Assembly (NCBI GenBank): GCA_041480065.1
Contig: JBGOZF010000013.1
Span: 12,954 to 76,953 of the forward strand
From: Fen-999 sp041480065
GTDB taxonomy: Bacteria; Pseudomonadota; Gammaproteobacteria; Burkholderiales; Rhodocyclaceae
DNA: 64,000 nucleotides
Reading direction: 5' to 3'
Shown here: piece after piece, positions 47,740 through 56,776 of the stretch
Layout of the letters: each line of letters starts with the position of its first letter
How positions within the stretch are numbered: position 1 is the stretch's first letter
Program-made: the position numbers and the translations under genes
The notes under the pieces: generated by a model
Told to the model about the DNA's origin: nothing
The model's database searches: none
Seen by the model: only the letters and a program-made list of their open reading frames with translations

Positions 47740-48048
47740 AAAGCCTCTTCCACATGAACGGAAAATACCCCGGCACGACAAGCGCGCCGGAACATGTTTG
47801 TGTTGCAAGTTCTCAACAGTTGGGGGAAGCCGGGCGGTGACTCAGAGAACTGAAGAACTGCGGGGCAACTCCTGGAACGGCGACTGCAGTTAAGCTTGAA
47901 CCAAACACGGTTCGCTTTTTAGCTCAATTTGCAGGACAACGTCAAGTGGATTCGTTGCTGCGCAACAACATTAGCCACCCGACTGTTTCATCCGGCGAGA
48001 CAAGGAATGAGCCACGAATGCTCCGTTATTCCCCTCTTGGAACCAGTG
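47740..48048. other. Intergenic region between csp and clpS
   Basis: This 310-bp stretch separates divergent genes. Its left part is presumably the csp leader; an AT-rich block at 47890-47940 is a plausible promoter zone for csp. No further gene or repeat was recognised. Confidence 0.4.
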
Positions 48049-48076
48049 TTGAACCTTCGGCGATTCGCATTAGAAT
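48049..48076 (+). promoter_or_regulatory. Candidate sigma-70 promoter placing the clpS start codon at the RNA 5' end
   Basis: TTGAAC (48049-48054) and TAGAAT (48071-48076) lie 16 bases apart, a good sigma-70 match. The clpS ATG begins at 48083, six bases after the -10 box, which is where RNA synthesis would start. No Shine-Dalgarno sequence is visible. Together these suggest a leaderless clpS mRNA. Confidence 0.5.
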
Positions 48077-48082
48077 CAGTTT

Positions 48083-48400
48083 ATGGCTACACAGAAGCCT
48101 TTGCGGGAAGGCAACGCTATACTTGAACCAAAGCGCGCCCGGACCAAGGCGCCACCGCTTTACCGGGTAGTGTTGTTGAACGACGATTTCACGCCGATGG
48201 ATTTTGTAGTCGTAGTGTTGCAGAATTTCTTTTCGATGAACCGGGAGCAGGCGACGGTTGTCATGCTGAAGGTGCATCGTGAGGGCAAGGGTATCTGTGG
48301 CGTCTATCCGCGGGACGTGGCCGCCACCAAGGTGGAACAGGTCACAGCTTTCGCGCGCCAGCACCAGCACCCGCTGGCGTGCGTGATGGAGGAGAACTAG
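48083..48400 (+). CDS. clpS: ATP-dependent Clp protease adaptor ClpS
   Basis: ClpS delivers N-degron substrates to ClpAP. The 105-residue protein has a flexible N-terminus and the conserved core PPLYRVVLLNDDFTPMDFVVVVLQNFF, with the N-degron pocket residues, followed by VMLKVHREGKGICGVYPRDVAATKV. It is complete and one base before clpA. The start codon sits almost at the predicted transcription start. Confidence 0.97.
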   Translation: MATQKPLREGNAILEPKRARTKAPPLYRVVLLNDDFTPMDFVVVVLQNFFSMNREQATVVMLKVHREGKGICGVYPRDVAATKVEQVTAFARQHQHPLACVMEEN

Positions 48401-48401
48401 C

Positions 48402-50684
48402 ATGATTGCGCAGGAACTGGAAGTCAGCCTCCACATGGCGTTTGTCGAAGCCAGGCAGAAGCGTCACGAATTCATCACCGTCGAGCATCTGCTGCTGGCG
48501 CTGCTCGACAATCCGTCCGCCGCCGAGGTGCTGCGTGCCTGCGCCGCCAGCATCGACGAACTGCGCCAGGAGTTGACCGGCTTCATCGATCAGCACACAC
48601 CGACCGTCGCCGGCACCGAGGAAATCGACACCCAGCCGACACTGGGTTTCCAGCGCGTGATCCAGCGCGCAATCCTGCATGTGCAGTCCTCCGGCAAGAA
48701 GGAAGTCACCGGCGCCAACGTGCTGGTCGCCATCTTCGGCGAAAAGGACTCGCACGCCGTGTTCTTCCTTCAGAAGCAGGGTATCTCCCGGCTCGACGTG
48801 GTGAATTTCATCTCCCACGGCATCACCAAGATGCCTCAGCCGACCGGCAAGACCAACGAAGAGCCGGCCGAGGAAGCCGAGACTCAGCAACAGGGCGGGG
48901 CGCTGGACAACTTCACCCAGAACCTGAACCAGATGGCGCTGGTCGGCAAGATCGATCCCCTCGTCGGCCGCGAAAAGGAACTCGAGCGCGTCATCCAGAC
49001 GCTCTGCCGCCGGCGCAAGAACAACCCGCTGCTGGTCGGCGAGGCTGGCGTCGGCAAGACCGCGATCGCCGAAGGTCTGGCAAGCCGCATCATCGAAGGC
49101 CGCGTACCCGAGATACTCAGCAACGGCACAGTCTACGCGCTCGACATGGGTGCGCTGCTGGCCGGAACCAAATACCGCGGCGATTTCGAGCAACGCCTGA
49201 AGGCCGTGCTGAAGCAACTCGTCGACAACCCGGACGCCATCCTGTTCATCGACGAGATCCATACCCTGATCGGCGCCGGCGCCGCCTCCGGCGGCACGCT
49301 CGATGCCTCGAACCTGTTGAAGCCGGCATTGTCGTCGGGCGCGCTGAAGTGCATCGGCGCCACCACGTACAACGAGTTCCGCGGCGTCTTCGAGAAGGAT
49401 CACGCGCTATCGCGCCGCTTCCAGAAGATCGATGTCAGTGAACCAAGCGTCACCGAGACGGTGTCGATCCTGCGCGGCCTCAAGAGCCGCTTCGAGGAGC
49501 ATCACGGCGTCAAGTATTCGGCGGCGGCCATCACCAACGCCGCCGAGCTTTCCGCCAAGTACATCACCGATCGTCACCTGCCGGACAAGGCCATCGACGT
49601 GATCGATGAGGCCGGCGCGGCCCAGCGCATCCTGCCGAAGTCGAAGCAGAAGAAGGTCATCGGCAAGCAGGAAATCGAAGAGATCGTCGCCAAGATCGCG
49701 CGCATTCCGCCGCAGCATGTCTCGGCCGACGACCGCTCGGTGCTGAAGAACATCGAGCGCGACCTCAAGGCCGTAGTGTTCGGCCAGGATCCCGCCATCG
49801 AGGCCCTGGCGCGGGCGATCAAGATGTCGCGCTCGGGGCTGGGCAACCCGCAGAAGCCGATCGGCTGCTTCCTGTTCTCCGGGCCGACCGGCGTCGGCAA
49901 GACCGAAGTCGCGCGCCAACTCGCCTACTGCATGGGCATCGAGTTGATTCGCTTCGACATGTCCGAGTACCAGGAACGCCACGCGGTATCGCGGCTGATC
50001 GGCGCCCCGCCCGGCTATGTCGGTTTCGACCAGGGCGGCCAGCTCACCGAGGCGGTGACCAAGAAGCCGCACGCCGTATTGTTGCTCGACGAAATCGAGA
50101 AGGCCCACCCGGACATCTACAACATCCTGCTGCAGGTGATGGATCACGGGACCCTGACGGACAACAACGGCCGCAAGGCCGACTTCCGCAACGTCGTCGT
50201 CGTCATGACCACCAACGCGGGCGCCGAAGCCCTCCAGAAGGCCTCGATCGGCTTCACCTCGAACAAGCAGGCCGGCGACGAGATGGAAGACATCAAGCGC
50301 ATGTTCACGCCTGAGTTCCGCAACCGCCTCGACGCCATCATCTCCTTCAAGGCGCTCGACACCAAGGTCATCCTGCGCGTGGTGGACAAGTTCCTGATGC
50401 AGCTGGAAGGCCAGTTGCACGAGAAGAAGGTCGAAGTCGTCTTTACCGACGCGCTGCGCGCCTGGCTGGCCGAGAAGGGCTTCGATCCGCTGATGGGCGC
50501 CCGCCCGATGGCGCGCTTGATTCAGGATTCAATCCGCTCCGCGCTCGCCGACGAACTGCTGTTCGGGCGTCTGGTGCACGGCGGCCGGATCACGATCGAC
50601 CTCGACGCGGACGACAAGATCCAGTTGGTCTTCGAGTCGGCGGAAGAAGAACCGGCCGCTGACCAGCCGGCCTCACTCGGGTAG
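48402..50684 (+). CDS. clpA: ATP-dependent Clp protease ATPase subunit ClpA
   Basis: ClpA unfolds substrates and feeds them to ClpP. The 760-residue protein has the Clp N-domain (residues 1-140), a first AAA+ module (Walker A GEAGVGKTAIAE, Walker B ILFIDEIHTLIGAG) and a second (Walker A GPTGVGKTEVARQ, Walker B VLLLDEIEKAHPDI). The ClpP-docking loop region is near RKADFRN; the middle domain typical of ClpB is absent, as expected. Its end overlaps the convergent TonB-like gene by 12 bases. Confidence 0.98.
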   Translation: MIAQELEVSLHMAFVEARQKRHEFITVEHLLLALLDNPSAAEVLRACAASIDELRQELTGFIDQHTPTVAGTEEIDTQPTLGFQRVIQRAILHVQSSGKKEVTGANVLVAIFGEKDSHAVFFLQKQGISRLDVVNFISHGITKMPQPTGKTNEEPAEEAETQQQGGALDNFTQNLNQMALVGKIDPLVGREKELERVIQTLCRRRKNNPLLVGEAGVGKTAIAEGLASRIIEGRVPEILSNGTVYALDMGALLAGTKYRGDFEQRLKAVLKQLVDNPDAILFIDEIHTLIGAGAASGGTLDASNLLKPALSSGALKCIGATTYNEFRGVFEKDHALSRRFQKIDVSEPSVTETVSILRGLKSRFEEHHGVKYSAAAITNAAELSAKYITDRHLPDKAIDVIDEAGAAQRILPKSKQKKVIGKQEIEEIVAKIARIPPQHVSADDRSVLKNIERDLKAVVFGQDPAIEALARAIKMSRSGLGNPQKPIGCFLFSGPTGVGKTEVARQLAYCMGIELIRFDMSEYQERHAVSRLIGAPPGYVGFDQGGQLTEAVTKKPHAVLLLDEIEKAHPDIYNILLQVMDHGTLTDNNGRKADFRNVVVVMTTNAGAEALQKASIGFTSNKQAGDEMEDIKRMFTPEFRNRLDAIISFKALDTKVILRVVDKFLMQLEGQLHEKKVEVVFTDALRAWLAEKGFDPLMGARPMARLIQDSIRSALADELLFGRLVHGGRITIDLDADDKIQLVFESAEEEPAADQPASLG

Positions 50685-51359
50685 CTCGAACACCACCGGC
50701 AGGTCCACCGTGAACGCCCGTTGCCGCAACACTGGCGGCACGGGCGTCATCGGTAGCGCATGACGCAGCATGTCCAATGCCGCTTCGTCGAGCGCCTCGT
50801 GGCCGCTGGAGCGGATCAGCTTCGGCTCCTGGGGCACACCGCCCTCCAGCACCGTAACGCGCACCTCGGTCGTGCCTTGCCAACCCGCAGCCGCCGCCTC
50901 ACGTGGATAGCGCCGGTGCCCGCGCGCCGCCCGGGCCAGCGCCAGGCGATAGCCGCGCAAGCCCTCCGCATCCAGGCCTTCACCGGATACCTGAGTAGCG
51001 GATGCCGTCGTTGGCGCCGGGGCCATCCCGGAACGGACGGCGCCGGCAGCGGCCGAAAGTGATGGTGCGGAGGCTTGAGTATCGCTTCGGGGCAAAGCGG
51101 TGACCGGTGCTGTCGGTAGCGGCGAATCCGGCGGTCTAACGATCTCTTGCGGTCTCGGAGCGACCGCGCTACGGGCAGGCGACGTTTTCGGAATCGGGAC
51201 GACGGCCGGCTGCGGCGTACGCAGTGTGGCGATCAGCCGCTGGGCCGAGCCGGCCTCCTGCCAGGTGACCGGTGAAGGCCACAGCAACAGGACGTGAAAG
51301 GCAATGGAAATGGCGAGCGCCCGGCCGAGGCCGGAACGTCCAAGGCTTTGAAAACTCAC
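50673..51359 (-). CDS. TonB-like energy transducer protein
   Basis: The 228-residue protein has one N-terminal membrane helix (ALAISIAFHVLLLWP), a Pro/Ala-rich periplasmic stretch (residues 40-125), and a C-terminal TonB domain (YRLALARAARGHRRYPREAAAAGWQGTTEV, VRVTVLEGGVPQEPKLIRSSGHEALDEAAL). It would couple the proton motive force to outer-membrane receptors. No exbB, exbD or receptor gene is adjacent, so its partner is unknown. It converges on clpA with a 12-base overlap of the coding ends. Confidence 0.85.
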   Translation of the reverse strand: MSFQSLGRSGLGRALAISIAFHVLLLWPSPVTWQEAGSAQRLIATLRTPQPAVVPIPKTSPARSAVAPRPQEIVRPPDSPLPTAPVTALPRSDTQASAPSLSAAAGAVRSGMAPAPTTASATQVSGEGLDAEGLRGYRLALARAARGHRRYPREAAAAGWQGTTEVRVTVLEGGVPQEPKLIRSSGHEALDEAALDMLRHALPMTPVPPVLRQRAFTVDLPVVFELPE

Positions 51360-51399
51360 CTGGCTCTGCTAGATTGTCGCAACTTACGGATTCTAAGGT

Positions 51400-51975
51400 A
51401 TGAGCGCTCATCCTCTGATTCTCACTCTTGACCAGCATGGCGTACCGCACCGCTGGGTAAGTTGGCAGCATGCCTGCTTCTACTACGCCAAGGACCTCGT
51501 CGCCTGGACGATCGGGGAACACAGCTTCGTCTTCCACGGCGGATTGAATCGCGTCACCGGCAAGCGTTCGGAAATCAGCACCAACAGCATCATCGCCATC
51601 AAGGGCAAGGCGTTGGCGGGAAAATCCTTGCACCAGACTCCCCCGCTCTCCAACCGCGAACTGTTTCACCGTGACCGCCATATCTGCGCCTACTGCGGCG
51701 TCGAGTCGACCGGTCAGCGCCTGACGCGCGACCACATCGTTCCGGTGGTCCAGGGCGGCAAGGACACATGGATGAACGTCGTCACCGCCTGCCGCAGCTG
51801 CAATCAGTTGAAGAGCGGCCGTACGCCCGAGCAGGCGCACATGGAACTGATTTACACACCCTACGTGCCCAACAAGGCCGAGTACCTGATCCTCTGCAAC
51901 CGCCACATCCTTGCCGACCAGATGGATTTTCTCGCCCGGCACGTGCCGGCCGTGAGCCGCTGGAAGGCGGCGTGA
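51400..51975 (+). CDS. HNH endonuclease
   Basis: The 191-residue protein has an HNH motif flanked by two zinc-binding pairs: CAYCG, then RDHIVPVVQGGKDTWMNVVTACRSCNQLKSGRTPEQA. The N-terminal 80 residues contain HRWVSWQHACFYYAKDLVAW, a conserved module in this family of chromosomal HNH proteins. Substrate and role are unknown; such genes are widespread and not phage-bound. It overlaps the ygiQ-type gene by four bases (GTGA), so the two are translated together. Confidence 0.88.
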   Translation: MSAHPLILTLDQHGVPHRWVSWQHACFYYAKDLVAWTIGEHSFVFHGGLNRVTGKRSEISTNSIIAIKGKALAGKSLHQTPPLSNRELFHRDRHICAYCGVESTGQRLTRDHIVPVVQGGKDTWMNVVTACRSCNQLKSGRTPEQAHMELIYTPYVPNKAEYLILCNRHILADQMDFLARHVPAVSRWKAA

Positions 51976-53939
51976 AGCCGCCCAAGCTCCTTACCTCCTA
52001 CCGCAAGTTCTGGGCGCAGCGCTTCGGCACTGCGCTCTTTCTGCCCATGTCGCGGGCGGAGATGGAGCAACTCGGCTGGGACTCCTGCGATGTCATCATC
52101 GTCACCGGCGACGCCTACATCGACCATCCGAGCTTCGGCATGGCGCTCGTCGGCCGGCTGCTCGAGGCGCAGGGCTTCCGCGTCGGCATCATCAGCCAGC
52201 CAGACTGGCAATCAGCGAACGCGTTCCGTGCCTTGGGGCGTCCGAACCTGTTCTTCGGCATCACCGCCGGGAACATGGATTCGATGGTCAACCGCTACAC
52301 GTCCGAGCGCAAGATCCGCTCCGACGACGCCTACACCCCGGGCGGCGCGCCGAACCGGCGGCCCGACCGCGCCAGTGTCGTCTATGCCCAGCGCTGCCGG
52401 GAGGCCTACTCCGACATTCCGATCGTGCTGGGCGGCATCGAAGCATCGCTGCGCCGCATTGCCCACTACGACTACTGGTCGGACAAGGTGCGGCGATCGA
52501 TACTGCCCGACAGCAAGGCCGATCTGCTCTTGTACGGTAACGCGGAGCGCGCCCTGCTCGAGCTCGCCCATAGGCTCGCGAAAGGCGAGAAGGTCGGAGA
52601 GATTCGCGATCTGCGCGGCAGCGCCTTCGTGGTGCCGCACGGCTGGACACCCGATCCGAACTGGCGCGAAGCGGGCGAACGCGAAGCGTCGAGCATGCGC
52701 GAACGCACGTACGTCCGGCTGCCCGCCTACGAGGAGATCAAGGACGACAAGCTGCGCTACGCCCAGGCATCGCGGGCTTTTCATCTCGAATCGAACCCTG
52801 GCAATGCACGCGCAATAGTTCAGGCACATGCTGATCGCGACGTCTGGCTGAATCCGCCGCCCATTCCGCTCACAACCGCGGAGATGGATCACGTGTACGG
52901 GTTGCCCTATGCCCGGGCGCCGCATCCCGCCTACGGCACCGACAAGATTCCGGCGTGGGAGATGATCCGCCACTCGGTGTCGATCATGCGCGGCTGCTTC
53001 GGCGGCTGCACTTTCTGCTCCATCACCGAACACGAAGGCCGCATCATCCAGAGCCGGTCCGAGGACTCCATCCTGCGCGAGATCGAGGCCATCCGCGACA
53101 AGACCGCCGGTTTCACCGGCGTCATCTCCGACCTCGGTGGTCCCACCGCCAACATGTACCGCATGGCCTGCCGCGACACCGCCATCGAAGCCGCCTGCCG
53201 GCGCCTGTCATGCGTCTATCCGGAAATATGCGAGAACCTGAGCACCGATCACGGCCCGCTGATCCACCTCTACCGCGAAGCGAGGCAACTGCCCGGGGTC
53301 AAGAAGATCGTGATCGGCTCAGGTCTGCGATACGACCTCGCAGTGCGCTCGCCCGAGTACATCAAGGAGTTGGTCAGTCATCATGTCGGCGGCTACCTGA
53401 AGATCGCGCCCGAGCACACGGAATCGGGTCCGCTGTCGAAGATGATGAAGCCCGGCATGGAAAGCTACGAGAAGTTCAAGCGCCTGTTCGACCAGGCATC
53501 GAAGGCGGCCGGCAAGGAGCAGTACCTGATCCCCTATTTCATCGCCGCCCATCCGGGCACGACCGACGAGGACATGCTGGAACTCGCCCTCTGGCTCAAG
53601 CGCAACGGCTTCCGACTCGACCAGGTGCAGAATTTCCTGCCAACGCCACTGGCCCTGGCGACATCGATGTGGCATACCGGCAAGAACCCCTTGAAGCGCG
53701 TATCGGCCGATGGCGAGTCGGTGACCGTGGTGCGGGGCGCTTCAGGACGGCGCTTGCACAAGGCCTTCCTGCGCTACCACGATCCCCATAACTGGCCGCT
53801 GCTGCGGGAGGCCCTGAAGCGCATGGGCCGCGCCGATCTGATCGGCAACGGCAAGCACCACCTCGTACCGCTCCGGCAGCCAGCCGGCATCAAATCACCT
53901 GATGGAACCACGAAACGACGCAAAACGGCGACAAGTTGA
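51972..53939 (+). CDS. YgiQ-family radical SAM protein
   Basis: The 655-residue protein begins at the GTG overlapping the HNH stop. It has an N-terminal cobalamin-binding-like domain (FLPMSRAEMEQLGWDSCDVIIVTGDAYIDHPSFG) and the radical SAM cluster motif MRGCFGGCTFCSITEHEG (CxxxCxxC) near residue 350, followed by ISDLGGPTANMYRMAC and HHVGGYLKIAPEHTE. The family is broadly conserved, and its reaction is unknown. A basic C-terminal tail follows. Confidence 0.95.
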   Translation: MKPPKLLTSYRKFWAQRFGTALFLPMSRAEMEQLGWDSCDVIIVTGDAYIDHPSFGMALVGRLLEAQGFRVGIISQPDWQSANAFRALGRPNLFFGITAGNMDSMVNRYTSERKIRSDDAYTPGGAPNRRPDRASVVYAQRCREAYSDIPIVLGGIEASLRRIAHYDYWSDKVRRSILPDSKADLLLYGNAERALLELAHRLAKGEKVGEIRDLRGSAFVVPHGWTPDPNWREAGEREASSMRERTYVRLPAYEEIKDDKLRYAQASRAFHLESNPGNARAIVQAHADRDVWLNPPPIPLTTAEMDHVYGLPYARAPHPAYGTDKIPAWEMIRHSVSIMRGCFGGCTFCSITEHEGRIIQSRSEDSILREIEAIRDKTAGFTGVISDLGGPTANMYRMACRDTAIEAACRRLSCVYPEICENLSTDHGPLIHLYREARQLPGVKKIVIGSGLRYDLAVRSPEYIKELVSHHVGGYLKIAPEHTESGPLSKMMKPGMESYEKFKRLFDQASKAAGKEQYLIPYFIAAHPGTTDEDMLELALWLKRNGFRLDQVQNFLPTPLALATSMWHTGKNPLKRVSADGESVTVVRGASGRRLHKAFLRYHDPHNWPLLREALKRMGRADLIGNGKHHLVPLRQPAGIKSPDGTTKRRKTATS

Positions 53940-54047
53940 GCCCGGTCAAACGCTCGTTTAGGATTCGAACGCTGTTTCATTCCAAGGCTCTGCTCATCTG
54001 CAGAGCGAATGCTTCCGATCGAATCACCCCCCCAGCAGGAGAGAATA

Positions 54048-54290
54048 GTGAACACACTGTATTGGATTCTCTGGCCCGCATTCATGGTTGCGGTCTTGGC
54101 AACAGGATTCCTGATTGGCACAGTCGACCCGCAGGCGCTCGAACTCGCCGGGCACCCGATTGCGCTCTCAAACATCGGTGCCTACTCGATTGGCTTCTTC
54201 GTACTCTGGACCCTGGCCGCCGCCTCAAGTCTCACGACCTGTATCCTCAGGCGCAGCGGTCACGAGATCAATCGAAGATCCCGTCGTTAG
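54048..54290 (+). CDS. Small two-helix membrane protein (paralogue 1)
   Basis: The 80-residue product starts at a GTG (54048) with AGGAGAG five bases upstream; the ATG at 54009 lacks a site. It has two hydrophobic helices, NTLYWILWPAFMVAVLATGF and AYSIGFFVLWTLAAASSLTT, and a basic end (RRSGHEINRRSRR). It is clearly related to the next gene. No function is known. Confidence 0.65.
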   Translation: MNTLYWILWPAFMVAVLATGFLIGTVDPQALELAGHPIALSNIGAYSIGFFVLWTLAAASSLTTCILRRSGHEINRRSRR

Positions 54291-54446
54291 GCGCTCGCCC
54301 GACATAACCATACTGCACGGCAGCAACACGATTCGTTGAGCGCGAATGGAAATCGTCCTATGATCGTTTCACCATTCGGTCGCGGCGGCCGGCAGCGGCG
54401 GAATGGAACCATAAATGACCGGCCGAACCCGACACGGAGACATCTC

Positions 54447-54722
54447 ATGAACAAGTTGTATTTCATCCTTTGGCCGTCGTTCCTGATGGCCGGAATCGCC
54501 GAAGTCATATTCTTCACGGTCATCGATCCGCAGGACCTGTACCTCTTCGGCAAAGCCGTGCATTACTCCAGCCTCGCGACATACTCCATCGGCTTCTTCG
54601 CGTTCTGGGCGATTTGTGCCGCATCCAGTTGGGCGACCTGTTTCTTCCAGCGCAGCGGGAGCGATATCAACCGCGAATCGACCAATCACGCTTGGAGTCG
54701 ACACCCCAAGGAAAGCCACTGA
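54447..54722 (+). CDS. Small two-helix membrane protein (paralogue 2)
   Basis: The 91-residue product (ATG 54447, CGGAGA upstream) repeats the plan of the preceding gene: NKLYFILWPSFLMAGIAEVIFF, a DPQDLYLFG loop matching DPQALELAG, then ATYSIGFFAFWAICAASSWATC and QRSGSDINRES. The shared LYxILWP, DPQxLxL, YSIGFF and RSGxxINR patterns show tandem duplication. Function is unknown. A long hairpin follows. Confidence 0.7.
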   Translation: MNKLYFILWPSFLMAGIAEVIFFTVIDPQDLYLFGKAVHYSSLATYSIGFFAFWAICAASSWATCFFQRSGSDINRESTNHAWSRHPKESH

Positions 54723-54730
54723 AGCCGCAG

Positions 54731-54772
54731 TGCGTCTTGCCCACGAGCGTCTGCGCACGCGGGCAAGACGCA
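54731..54772. terminator. Convergent hairpin between the small membrane gene and dsrC-like gene
   Basis: TGCGTCTTGCCC (54731-54742) pairs perfectly over 12 bases with GGGCAAGACGCA (54761-54772); the 18-base loop can pair further. No U-run follows on either side. Its place between two converging stop codons supports a bidirectional terminator or end-protecting structure. Confidence 0.6.
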
Positions 54773-54777
54773 AGACT

Positions 54778-55107
54778 TCAAACGCAGCCGGTCGGCTTCG
54801 GCATTCCGGCGTAGCGCGCCGCCTGCTTGGCCGGGCCATAGGGGAACAACTCAAAGAGGAACTTCTTGTCGCCGAAGTTCTCGCCGAGATCCCCGCCGAT
54901 GGTCTTCTGCATGATGCGCAGATTCGGCGCGGTCCCGTATTCCTCGAAGTAGCCCCGAATCCATTTGATGACCAGCCAGTGGCGGTCCGTCAGGTCCAGG
55001 TTGTCCATCCTGGACAAATAGTCGGCCACATCCTCCGACCAATCGTCCAGATTGGCCAGATAGCCCTCTGCGTCGGTAGCAATCGCCTTGCCGTTGATAG
55101 CGATCAT
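54778..55107 (-). CDS. DsrC/TusE-family sulfur-relay protein with a single C-terminal cysteine
   Basis: The 109-residue protein starts MIAINGKAIATDAEGYLANLDDW and contains DRHWLVIKWIRGYFEEYGTAPNLRIMQKTIGG and the C-terminal arm GMPKPTGCV, as in DsrC/TusE. Only the penultimate cysteine is present; the second DsrC cysteine eleven residues earlier is alanine (KQAARYAG). It is therefore TusE-like or a regulatory DsrC variant rather than the dissimilatory sulfite reductase partner. No dsr or tus neighbour is seen. Confidence 0.9.
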   Translation of the reverse strand: MIAINGKAIATDAEGYLANLDDWSEDVADYLSRMDNLDLTDRHWLVIKWIRGYFEEYGTAPNLRIMQKTIGGDLGENFGDKKFLFELFPYGPAKQAARYAGMPKPTGCV

Positions 55108-55453
55108 TGTCGTGTTCTCTCTGTTGGTTTGGGGGTGTGCTTATAGGCGACCATAATAGTCGGGTATTTGTTCGTGTCAAGAGGACCGCGGCACGAGCCC
55201 GCGGTGGCCGAGGATCCAAGCGTTTCAAGGAATGCTAATTCCCGGCAACGGAACCGACGAGTGCCTGCCCGCTTAGCCCGAATGGACTATTGCAGAACTG
55301 GAGCAGAACTATTTAGCATACTTTGCACATGACATCTCACGGTTCGGATGCCGCTTAGGGTCAAACCATGCGTGCAGGCATTGCGACCGCAGTGCCAATA
55401 GCGAGCCTGCTGTATCTCGCAGGCAACCGTCAAACAACCTGTGGAGGTATCAA
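55108..55453. other. Intergenic region upstream of the PEP-CTERM gene
   Basis: About 345 bp between divergent genes. It is AT-richer near 55290-55335. I looked for a sigma-54 motif, since PEP-CTERM genes are often under PrsR/sigma-54 control, and found only a poor match around 55310-55327 that lacks the -24 GG. No gene or repeat was seen. Confidence 0.35.
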
Positions 55454-56557
55454 ATGGAAATCCGTCGCCTCGCCATCACCCTTGGTCTCCTCCTCATGGC
55501 CGTCTCCGGGTCAGCGGTCGCGGCGCCCGGGTCAGGCTACTGGGCCATCACGGACCTCGGCACTCTTGGGGGAACGAGCAGCGAAGGCTACGGCATCAAC
55601 AACTCCGGGCAGGTCACCGGATACGCAAGACTGAGCGGCGATTACACGTACCACGCATTCCTGTACAGCAACGGTGCGATGGCCGATCTGGGCCAATTGG
55701 GCAGTATCGACGGCGGCAGTCAGGGCAATGCGATCAACGCCGCTGGACAGATCACCGGCTGGACCTCCACCGACAACGGAAATCACACCTTCCTGTACAG
55801 CAACGGCACGATGACCGACCTTGGCACCCTGCCGGGCTGGTCGACCAGTTGGGGCTCCGGCATCAATCAAGCCGGCCAGGTGGTCGGAACGGCAAGTGCT
55901 AATGGCAACGTGCCGCAACACGCGTTCGTATATAGCAACGGGACTATGACCGATCTCGGCACTTTGCAGGGGCCGCAAGGCGACAGTTACGGGTTCGGGA
56001 TCAACGCGACCGGACAGGCAACCGGCTGGACGTATACCCCCTTCGGAATTCGCGCCTTTCTGTACAGCAATGGCGCGATGACTGAACTTGGAACACTCGG
56101 GGGCACGCACAGCGACGGGTTCGCGATCAACGACACCGCTCAGGTAACCGGAGACGCCCAGATCGCAGGTAATGCGGCCAGTCACGCATTCCTTTACAAC
56201 GGAGGAGCGATGACCGACTTGGGTACTCTCGGCGGAACCCATAGCACCGGCTTGAGCATCAATGCCTCCGGCCAAATCACTGGCTGGTCCGACATTTCGG
56301 GTGGCACCACCCGTCATGCGTTCTTCTACGGCAACGGCGCCATGACAGATCTCAACGACCTGATCGATCCCGCTTCTGGCTGGACGCTAACCAGAGGCAA
56401 CGGAATAAACGACCTGGGCCAGATCACGGGCGCGGGAACCACCAATGGAGCAACCCACGCGTTTCTGCTAAGCCCGGTGCCCGAACCAGAGACTTACGCC
56501 ATGCTGCTGGCCGGACTGTGCATGATGCGGCTGATGGCCCGCCGCCGCAAACCCTGA
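55454..56557 (+). CDS. HAF-repeat PEP-CTERM surface protein
   Basis: The 367-residue precursor has a signal peptide (LGLLLMAVSGSAVAA), seven or so repeats of about 42 residues with the pattern INxxGQxTGW...HAFLYSNGAMTDLGTLGG, and a C-terminal sorting signal VPEPETYAMLLAGLCMMRLMARRRKP (PEP motif, helix, basic end). This is the HAF extracellular repeat type, probably a beta-propeller, exported and processed by an exosortase (EpsH/XrtA) that is not in the window. A GGAGGT site precedes the ATG. Its function is unknown; such proteins are linked to exopolysaccharide and floc formation. Confidence 0.93.
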   Translation: MEIRRLAITLGLLLMAVSGSAVAAPGSGYWAITDLGTLGGTSSEGYGINNSGQVTGYARLSGDYTYHAFLYSNGAMADLGQLGSIDGGSQGNAINAAGQITGWTSTDNGNHTFLYSNGTMTDLGTLPGWSTSWGSGINQAGQVVGTASANGNVPQHAFVYSNGTMTDLGTLQGPQGDSYGFGINATGQATGWTYTPFGIRAFLYSNGAMTELGTLGGTHSDGFAINDTAQVTGDAQIAGNAASHAFLYNGGAMTDLGTLGGTHSTGLSINASGQITGWSDISGGTTRHAFFYGNGAMTDLNDLIDPASGWTLTRGNGINDLGQITGAGTTNGATHAFLLSPVPEPETYAMLLAGLCMMRLMARRRKP

Positions 56558-56746
56558 ATTCGTAAGGGGCTATCGTCAGAGAGTGATCGGGCGGACCGCC
56601 CGGCCAAAGCGGCTCCTGGCCAACCGTGGCGGCACGCTCCCCAGGCGCCTTCGGCTAGCCCGAGCGGAACAAAGCGCCTGGTACGCTAAGCGAAGCCCTG
56701 GCGCGCGCCAACGAGCAACGTCGACTGGCATTCACCGCCGGAAACA

Positions 56747-56770
56747 AGGACGCCCCGCGAGGGGCGTCCT
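56747..56770 (-). terminator. Terminator hairpin downstream of the tRNA-Ser fragment
   Basis: AGGACGCCCC (56747-56756) and GGGGCGTCCT (56761-56770) make a perfect ten-pair stem with a GCGA loop. On the minus strand it lies six bases after the tRNA 3' end and is followed by TTGTTTCC. It is the original tRNA terminator, retained on the chromosomal side. Confidence 0.75.
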
Positions 56771-56776
56771 GGATCT

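Noticed and set aside
56589..56601. Palindrome GGGCGGACCGCCC after the PEP-CTERM gene as a terminator
   Set aside because: There is only a one-base loop and no U-run follows, so a terminator is not supported.
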